The notes beneath the pieces were generated by a model, which was given only the letters and a program-made list of their open reading frames with translations, did no database searches and was not told the origin of the DNA. A program made the translations under genes and the position numbers. 64,000 nt of DNA from Erwinia sp. HDF1-3R (lineage in GTDB: Bacteria; Pseudomonadota; Gammaproteobacteria; Enterobacterales; Enterobacteriaceae). Position 1 is the stretch's first letter; each line of letters begins with the position of its first letter. Location: positions 3,968,001-4,032,000 of the forward strand of contig NZ_CP155071.1 in NCBI RefSeq assembly GCF_039621855.1. Reading direction: 5' to 3'. This document shows, in pieces, positions 1-9,200 of this stretch.

Positions 1-2
1 TG

Positions 3-104
3 ACGCTGACGCTGAATGACAAACTTAACCTTATTTGCGATCGCGTTAAAAGCCAGACGTTTGTTGAAATAAGAAAAAAGATGCTGGCGGTAAGTAAGAT
101 CTGA
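3..104 (+). CDS. 3' end of an unidentified gene (partial)
   Basis: An open frame enters from the left window edge and ends at a TGA at 102-104. It gives 33 residues rich in Lys, Leu and Val, ending KMLAVSKI. It could be the C-terminus of a protein whose body lies outside the window. The tail has no motif I recognise, so no function is proposed. The possibility that it is not coding cannot be excluded, because such a short open frame occurs by chance. Confidence 0.3.
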   Translation, partial: TLTLNDKLNLICDRVKSQTFVEIRKKMLAVSKI

Positions 105-132
105 CCGCCAGTTATTGAGACAATTTACGACA

Positions 133-162
133 GGATAACACTTTATCTAACAGGTGTTATCC
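133..162. repeat. Perfect 9-bp inverted repeat upstream of the giant adhesin
   Basis: GGATAACAC (133-141) and GTGTTATCC (154-162) are perfect reverse complements around a 12-nt spacer. No T-run follows on either strand, so a regular intrinsic terminator is not obvious. It lies about 44 bp before the adhesin ATG and could be an operator or a weak terminator for the upstream gene. Confidence 0.4.
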
Positions 163-205
163 CGTTGTCATTTGGTCCAGTGAGAAGTCACGCCTTATTC
201 ATGGA

Positions 206-3200
206 ATGAGTAACCGTCATATGGAAATGAACAGATTTTTCAGACCGATAGTTTATTTTGTCATATTTAATCATCTCATGCTGACTGCTGGCATGCCTGC
301 TTATGCTGCCATCACTGCATTTGACTCTCTGGACCAACAGGTTCTGGAACTCAGAAAAGGCGATATCGGGAGCGCTTCCGTTACGCTCGAGGGGGCACCT
401 TCCCTGCCTGCCCTGCCTGACGCAAAGGCAGATGCCTCTGCCCAGCCCACTGGAAAAACGGTTAAAATTTATTCAGAAACCGAGGCGGAGCCTGCAAAAA
501 AAGGTGATGACTGGTTTTTATCCCCACAGTTCGCCCTGCCAGCAAAAACCGATAAAAAAAGCCCGGCTGAGCCTTCTCATTCAGGCAAGATCCCGGTCGA
601 TAACGCCCTGTCAGGCATAGTGAGTTCGCTGCCTTCTTTAGGGGAAACGCAGGCCGATACACCGGCTGAACCAGCCGCCGCCTCTGCCCCTGACGCCACC
701 ACGGCAGAACAGGACCCGAGAATGCCTCCCTCACTGACCGGCATCAGGAGCCTGTGGCAGGTTTTAGGCGCTGACAGTCGCGCGCAGGCGGGTATTAATA
801 TGATATCCGGCATCGGCAGCGGCCTGGCGGATAATGCACTGCGTGACTGGCTGGGCCAGAGCAGCAACAGCAAATTTCAGTTCAGCAGTGACGGGACAGG
901 CAGTGCAGATATCCTGCTTCCACTGTGGGAGGGTACAAATAATCTGTTATTCAGCCAAATAGGTATCAGACGTAACAGTGAGAGAACAACCTATAATGTC
1001 GGCAGCGGCCTGCGTCATTTTATAGACGACGGCTGGATGCTGGGTATTAATGGATTTTGGGATTACGATCTGACGGGCGATAATGCCCGCTTCGGCCTTG
1101 GCGTCGAAGGATGGACCGATTATCTTAAGCTTTCAGCTAACGGTTATTTTCGCCTGACACAATGGCATCAGTCCCCCCTGGGTGTAATGGAGGATTATGA
1201 TGAGCGTCCGGCAAATGGATTCGACGTTAATGCTCAGGCATGGCTGCCCGCTTACCCACAGCTGGGTGGCGCGCTGAAATATGAAAAATACTTTGGTAAA
1301 GGCGTTATTCTCAATGACTCGGCCAGTGTATCAGCTTTAAAAGATTCTCCCTCCGCCGTGACCACGGAAATTAATTATACCCCCTTCCCTCTGCTGACGC
1401 TGAGTGCGGGTCACAAGGCAGGCACTATCTCAGAAAATTACGCCAATATTGCGGTCAGTTACAGAACCGGCGTGTCATGGCGGGATCAGATCGATCCCAG
1501 AACGGTCGGGATCATGCGTAGCCTTGCCGGCAGCCGTTATGATTTTGTAGATCGTAATTACAATATTGTTATGCAATATCGTAAACAGGATCTTATTGCA
1601 CTCTCCCTTCCCGCGTCGGTGACCGGTGAAGCGATGACGACGTTATCCATTGATGCCAGCGTCAGAGCTAAATACGGTTTAAAAGATATTCACTGGGAAG
1701 CGCCGGAATTAATCAGCGCAGGTGGGAAAATTCAGAAAACCTCGCCAACGTCACTTTCCGTTACCCTTCCTGCCTATTCAGGTGAAGGGAATAACGGCTG
1801 GCGGGCCACGGCTGTCGCGACCGATACGCATGGCAATGCCGCCCCACAGCAGGAAACGCTGATAAACGTTATTCGTTCCAGCAATACTATTCATTTAACC
1901 CAAATGCCCGCCGGAAGTATTGTCGCCAACGGTATTGATGAAGGAAAGGCGACCGCATTATTAACCGATAAAGCTGGCGCCCCACTCAGTAATATGACGG
2001 TGAAATTTACCCTATCCGGTCCTTCTAAACAGTGCATCATTAATGACGCCGCGACCTGCGAAGCCACGCTTAGCTCCAATAGCGCAGGGGAAGTCTCCGT
2101 TCGTTTTCGCAGCACGACAGCAGGTAATTATCAGCTTCTGGCCGCAATGGAAAACGGCAACAGCGACAGTAAGACGGTCAGTTTTATTGGCGACGTCACT
2201 ACCGCGAAGATCGACTCACTGGCGGTAGTCAAAGATAATGCCGTCGCCGATGGAGTTGCTGCGGGTATCCTGCGCGTCACCATTGTGGATGCCTATAACA
2301 ACCGACTGGCTGACCAACCTGTCGCTCTCAGAGCCGATATGAGGCTGGTCCTGCCTGCCAAAAGCGTTACCACCGGTAGCGAAGGTACCGCTGACATCGC
2401 CGTCACCAGTACTACCGCCACCTCCGCAGACGTTACTGCCACTCTTGGTACTTCGACCGCGAATGCGACTCTTACCTTTATCGCGGACCGCAGTACGGCA
2501 CAGATCAATACGCTCCAGGTCGTTAACAATAATGCCCTCGCCAACGGCTTCGCCACAGGCTCCCTGCGGGTGATCGTACATGATGCCCACGGCAACTCAG
2601 TTGCCGGTCAGGAGGTTGCGCTTCAGGCGGCAAAAGGCCTGAAACTTACGACAGCCAGCGTCACTACTGGCATCGACGGCAGCGCTATCATCACTGCCAC
2701 CAGCCGTGTCGCGACCACAATGAGTGTTACCGCCTCCGTCGGAGCATCGTCGGCCAGCGCAGATCTGACCTTTATGGCTGACAGCAGCACCGCCCAGGTT
2801 AGCGCACTGACCGTTCTCAACGACAATGCTATCGCTGATGGTCTCGACACTGTGGATCTCCAGGTTAGCGTGACGGATGCCTGGGGCAACGCCCTTGCCG
2901 ATCAGGTCGTTACGCCTGACGCCGTCAACGATCTTACCCTGAGCGCCACCCGCGTTATCACAGGCAGTGACGGGCTGGCTACCTTTTCCGTTACCAGTCA
3001 GGTGGCAGCCGCTTCGCACGTCAGTGCCAGCCTCGGCGGTACATCGGCCCAGGCTACCGTTCACTTTATTGCTGATGCCCGCACGGCCCGAATAGACTCA
3101 CTGGAAGTGCTGACCAATAACTCAGTCGCTGACGGTAACATCCGCAACGCGCTGCGCGTCATCGTCAACGACGCGAACGGTAACAGACTTGCCGGACAGA

Positions 3201-6200
3201 AGGTCGACCTGCGCAGTGATAAGCGTCTGACCCTGGGGGCTGACAGCGTCATTACCGGCAGCGAGGGCAGTGCCATCATCACCGCTACCAGTTTGACTGC
3301 GGCAACCTATGAAATCACCGCCTCACTTGCTGATTCCACCGCTAATGCGTCGATCACGTTTATCGCCGACACGCGCACTGCAAAGATCAGTAAGCTCTCG
3401 GTCAGCACCGATAATGCTGTCGCCAACGGCACGGCGACCAATACTTTACAGGTGTGGGTTAACGACGCGAAGGGTAACGCGCTCGCTAATATGAAAGTGC
3501 AGCTAACCGCGGAGAACGGCGTGAGCCTGAGTAACCGTGTGGTTACCACCGACGTTGACGGCGGAGCCACCTTTACCGCCACCAGCCGTATCGCGTCGGC
3601 TTTCACTATTACCGCCAGCCTCGGTGAATCCTCAGAAAATGCCAGGACTACAGTTCACTTTGTCGCCGATAGCAGTACCGCCCGGGTTACTGCCCTGACG
3701 GTGACCGCCGATAATGTGGTGGCTGACGGCGTGGCCAAAGCGGCACTGCGCGTTACCGTGCAGGATAAAAATGGCAACCCGGTCCCCAATCAGTCTGTCG
3801 TACTCAGCGCAGAAACCGGGCTGGTACTGCAGGCATCGGGCATCACAACCGGTAGTGACGGTACAGCCACTTTTACCGCCACCAGCACCGTCGCTGCTGG
3901 CTTAAACGTGACCGCCAGCGTAGGTGAATCAAACCTTAGCGCCAGGGTGAACTTTATCGCCGATGCCACCTCCGCCGAGATCACCGCCCTAGCGGTGACC
4001 ACCGACAATGTGGTCGCTAACGGTGCGGCTAAGGCTGCCCTAAAAGTCACCGTCCAGGATAAAAATGGTAACCCGCTGGCCGGTCAGAAAGTCAGCCTGA
4101 ACGCCGATAAGACCCTGACACTCAGCGCCGCTACCGTTATAACTGGCAGTGACGGCACGACCACTTTTACCGCCACCAGCACTACCGCGACCACCTCTAA
4201 CATCAGGGCCACGCTGGGTGAGTCCGTGCGCAACGCCTCCGTGACCTTTATCGGGGACGTCACGACCGCCCAGATCACAGCCCTGATGGTCACCACCGAT
4301 AACGTGGTCGCTGACGGTGCGGCTAAGGCTGCCCTAAAAGTCACCGTACAGGATAAAAATGGCAACCTGCTGGCCGGTCAGAAGATCAGCCTGAGCGCCG
4401 ATAAGGCGCTGACGCTCAGCGCTGCCAGCATCACCACGGCGAAGGATGGCAACGCTACCTTCACCGCCACCAGTACTACCGCAGCCACCTTCCCTGTCAG
4501 GGCCGCGCTCGGTGATTCCGTACGTAACGCGAACGTGTCCTTTATCGGGGACATCACAACCGCCCAGGTGAGCGCGTTGAAGGTCACCACCGATAACGTG
4601 GTCGCCAACGGCACGGCCAAAGCCGCCCTGCGCGTTACCGTGCAGGACAAACACGGCAACCTGCTGGCCGATCAGAAAGTGGCCCTGACCGCTGCTGATA
4701 AAGGCGTCACGCTCAGCGCTGCCAGCGTCACCACCGCGAAGGACGGTACCGCCACCTTTACCGCCACCAGCACCACGGCGGCCGTTTACAGCGTTAGCGC
4801 CGGGCTGGGTGATTCGTCACAAAGCGCCAGGGTGACCTTTATCGCCGACGTCAGCACCGCCCGGGTCAGCGACCTGACCGTTACCACCGATAACGTGGTC
4901 GCTAACGGCACGGCCAAAGCGGCCCTGCGCGTCACCGTACAGGATCAGCACGGTAACCTGCTGGCCGGTCAGAAGGTGGCCCTCAGCGCCGCTGATAAAG
5001 GCGTCACGCTCAGCGCCGCCAGCGTCACCACCGCGAAGGACGGCACTGCCACTTTTACCGCCACCAGCACCACGGCGGCCGCTTACAGCATCAGCGCCGG
5101 GCTGGGGGAATCGTCCAAAACCGCCACGGTGACCTTTATCGGCGATGTCACGACCGCTCAGGTCAGCGACCTGACGGTCACCACCGATAACGTGGTCGCC
5201 AACGGCACGGCCAAAGCGGCCCTGAGCGTCACCGTTCGGGATCAGCACGGCAATCCACTGGCCGATCAGAAGGTCACCCTGACCGCCGCTGATAAAGGCG
5301 TCACACTCAGCAGGGCCAGCGTCACCACTGCGAAGGACGGGACCGTCGCCTTTACCGCCACCAGCACCACGGCGGCCACCTACAGCGTCAGCGCGACCCT
5401 CGGTAAATCGTCCAAAACCGCCACGGTAACCTTTATCGCCGATGCCATGACCGCTCAGGTCAGTGCCCTGACTGTCACCACCGATAACGTGGCTGCTAAC
5501 GGTGCGGCCAAAGCCGCCCTGCGCGTCACCGTACAGGACCAGCACGGCAACCCGCTGGCGGATCAGAAAGTCACCCTGACCGCTGCTGATAAAGGCGTCA
5601 CCCTGAGCGCTGTCAGCGTCACCACCGCGAAGGACGGCACCGCCACCTTTACCGCCACCAGCACCACCGCGGCCGCCTACAGCGTCAGCGCGACCCTCGC
5701 TAAATCGTCCAAAACCGCGACGGTGACCTTTATCGGCGATGTCACGACCGCTCAGGTCAGTGCCCTGACCGTCACCACCGATAACGTGGTCGCCAACGGC
5801 ACGGCCAAAGCCGCCCTGCGCGTCACCGTACAGGACCAGCACGGCAACCCGCTGGCGGATCAGAAAGTTACCCTCAGCGCCAAAGACAGCGGCGTCACCC
5901 TGAGCGCTGCCAGCGTCACCACCGCGAAGGACGGCACCGCCACCTTTACCGCCACCAGCACCACCGCGGCCGCCTACAGCATCAGCGCGACCCTCGGTAA
6001 ATCGTCCAAAACCACGACGGTGACCTTTATCGCCGATGCCAGCACCGCTCAGGTCAGCGCCCTGACCGTCACCACCGATAACGCCCTGGCCAACGGGTCG
6101 GCCAAAGCTGAACTGCGCGTCACCGTACAGGACCAGCACGGCAACCCGCTGGCGGATCAGAAAGTCACCCTCAGCGCCGCTGATAAAGGCATCACCCTGA

Positions 6201-9200
6201 GCGCTGCCAGCGTCACCACGGCTAAGGATGGCACCGTCGCCTTTACCGCCACCAGCACCACCGCGGCCGCCTACAGCATCAGCGCGACCCTCGGTAAATC
6301 GTCCAAAACCACGACGGTGACCTTTATTGCCGATGTCAGTACCGCTCAGGTCAGCGCTCTGACCGTCACCACCGATAACGCCCTGGCCAACGGGTCGGCC
6401 AAAGCTGAACTGCGCGTCACCGTGCAGGACCAGCACGGCAACCCGCTGGCGGATCAGAAAGTCACCCTCAGCACCGGAGACAACGGCATCACCCTGAGCG
6501 CTGCCAGCGTCACCACCGCCAGGGACGGTACCGCCACCTTTACCGCCACCAGCATGCTTGCCGTGGACCACAAGGTCAGCGCGACCCTCGGTAATTCGTC
6601 CAAAACCACGACGGTGACCTTTGTCGCCGATGCCACTACCGCTCAGGTCAGTGCCCTGACCGTCACCAGCGATAATGCGCTGGCCGACGGTAAGGCCAAA
6701 GCTGAACTGCGCGTCACCGTGCAGGACCAGCACGGCAACCCGCTGGCGGATCAGAAAGTCACCCTCAGCGGCGAAGATAAAGGCATCACCCTGAGCGCTG
6801 CCAGCGTCACCACCGCCAGGGACGGTACCGCCACCTTTACCGCCACCAGCATGCTTGCCGTGGCCCACAAGGTCAGCGCGACCCTTGGTAAATCGTCCAA
6901 AACCGCGACGGTGACCTTTGTCGCCGATGCCCGCACCGCTCAGGTCAGCGACCTGACCGTCACCACCGATAACGTGGCCGCCAACGGCACGGCCAAAGCC
7001 GCCCTGCGCGTCACCGTGCAGGATGAGCACGGCAACCCGCTGGCCGCTCAGAAGGTCACCCTGACCGCCGCTGATAAAGGCGTCACGCTCAGCGCTGCCA
7101 GCGTCACCACGGCGAAGGACGGTACCGCCACCTTTACCGCCACCAGTACCACGGCGGCCGCTTACAGCGTCAGAGCAGGTCTGGGAGAATCGTCCAAAAA
7201 TGCGACCGTGACCTTTATCGGGGATGTCACGACCGCTCAGGTCAGCGACCTGACGGTCACCACCGATAACGTGGCCGCCAACGGCACGGCCAAAGCAGCC
7301 CTGCGCGTCACCGTGCAGGATGAGCACGGCAACCCGCTGGCGGATCAGAAAGTCACCCTGACCGCCGCTGATAAAGGCATCACCCTGAGCGCTGCCAGCA
7401 TCACCACCGCGAAGGACGGTACCGTCGCCTTTACCGCCACCAGCACCACCGCGGCCGCCTACAGTATCAGCGCGACCCTCGGTAAATCGTCCAAAACCGC
7501 GACGGTGACCTTTATCGGCGATGTCACGACCGCTCAGGTCAGCGCCCTGACCGTCACCACCGATAACGCCCTGGCCAACGGCACGGCCAAAGCCGCCCTG
7601 CGCGTCACCGTGCAGGACCAGCACGGCAACCCGCTGGCGGATCAGAAAGTCACCCTCAGCGGCGAAGATAAAGGCATCACCCTGAGCGCTGCCAGCGTCA
7701 CCACCGCGACGGACGGTACCGCCACCTTTACCGCCACCAGCATGCTTGCCGTGGCCCACAAGGTCAGCGCGACCCTCGGTAAATCGTCCAAAATCGCGAC
7801 GGTGACCTTTATTGCCGATGCCACTACCGCCCAGGTCAGCGCCCTGACCGTCACCAGCGATAATGCGCTGGCCAACGGTAAGGCCAGAGCTGAACTGCGC
7901 GTCACCGTGCAGGATGAGCACGGCAACCCGCTGGCGGATCAGAAAGTCACCCTCAGCGGCGAAGACAAAGGCATCACCCTGAGCGCTGCCAGCGTCACCA
8001 CCGCCAGGGACGGTACCGCCATCTTTACGGCCACCAGCACCACCGCAGCCGCCTACAGCGTCAGCGCGACCCTTGGTAAATCGTCCAAAACCGCGACGGT
8101 GACCTTTATCGCCGATGTCAGCACCGCTCAGATCAGCGCCCTGACCGTCACCGCCGATAATGCGCTGGCCAACGGTAAGGCCAGAGCTGAACTGCGCGTC
8201 ACCGTTCAGGATGAGCACGGCAACCCGCTGGCGGATCAGAAAGTCACCCTCAGCGGCGAAGATAAAGGCATCACGCTCAGCGCTGCCAGCGTCACCACCG
8301 CGAAGGACGGCACCGCCACCTTTACCGCCACCAGCATGCTTGCCGTGGCCCACAAGGTCAGCGCGACCCTTGGTAAATCGTCCAAAACCACGACGGTGAC
8401 TTTTATTGCCGATGCCAGTACCGCTCAGGTCAGCGCCCTGACCGTCACCACCGATAACGTGGTCGCTAACGGCGAGGCGAAAGCCGATCTGCGCGTCACC
8501 GTGCAGGATGAGCACGGCAACCCGCTGGCGGATCAGAAAGTCACCCTGACCGCCGCTGATAAAGGCGTCACGCTCAGCGCTGCCAGCGTCACCACCGCGA
8601 AGGACGGTACCGCCACCTTTACGGCCACCAGCACCACCGCGGCCGCTTACAGCGTCAGAGCAGGTCTGGGGGAATCGTCCAAAACCACGACGGTCACCTT
8701 TATTGCCGATGTCAGTACCGCTCAGGTCAGCGCCCTGACCGTCACCGCCGATAACGCGCTGGCCAACGGGTCAGCCAAAGCTGAACTGCGCGTCACCGTG
8801 CAGGATGAGCACGGCAACCCGCTGGCCGCTCAGAAGGTCACGCTGACCGCCGCTGATAAAGGCGTCACGCTCAGCGCTGCCAGCGTCACCACCGCGAAGG
8901 ACGGCACTGCCACCTTTACCGCCACCAGTACCACGGCGGCCGCTTACAGCGTCAGAGCAGGTCTGGGGGAATCGTCCAAAAATGCGACCGTAACCTTTAT
9001 CGGGGATGTCACGACCGCTCAGGTCAGCGCCCTGATGGTCACCGCCGATAACGTGGCCGCCAACGGCACGGCCAAAGCCGCCCTGCGCGTCACCGTGCAG
9101 GATGAGCACGGCAACCCGCTGGCGGATCAGAAAGTCACCCTGACCGCCGCTGATAAAGGCATCACCCTGAGCGCTGCCAGCGTCACCACCGCGAAGGACG

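Noticed and set aside
4817..8515. A 1232-codon open frame on the minus strand inside the adhesin gene, and similar ones at 8771-10333 and 2597-3064
   Set aside because: They arise from the repetitive, stop-poor composition of the Ig-repeat array. The translated antisense products are themselves low-complexity repeats (GGDGQGADLSG type) with no start context or independent features.
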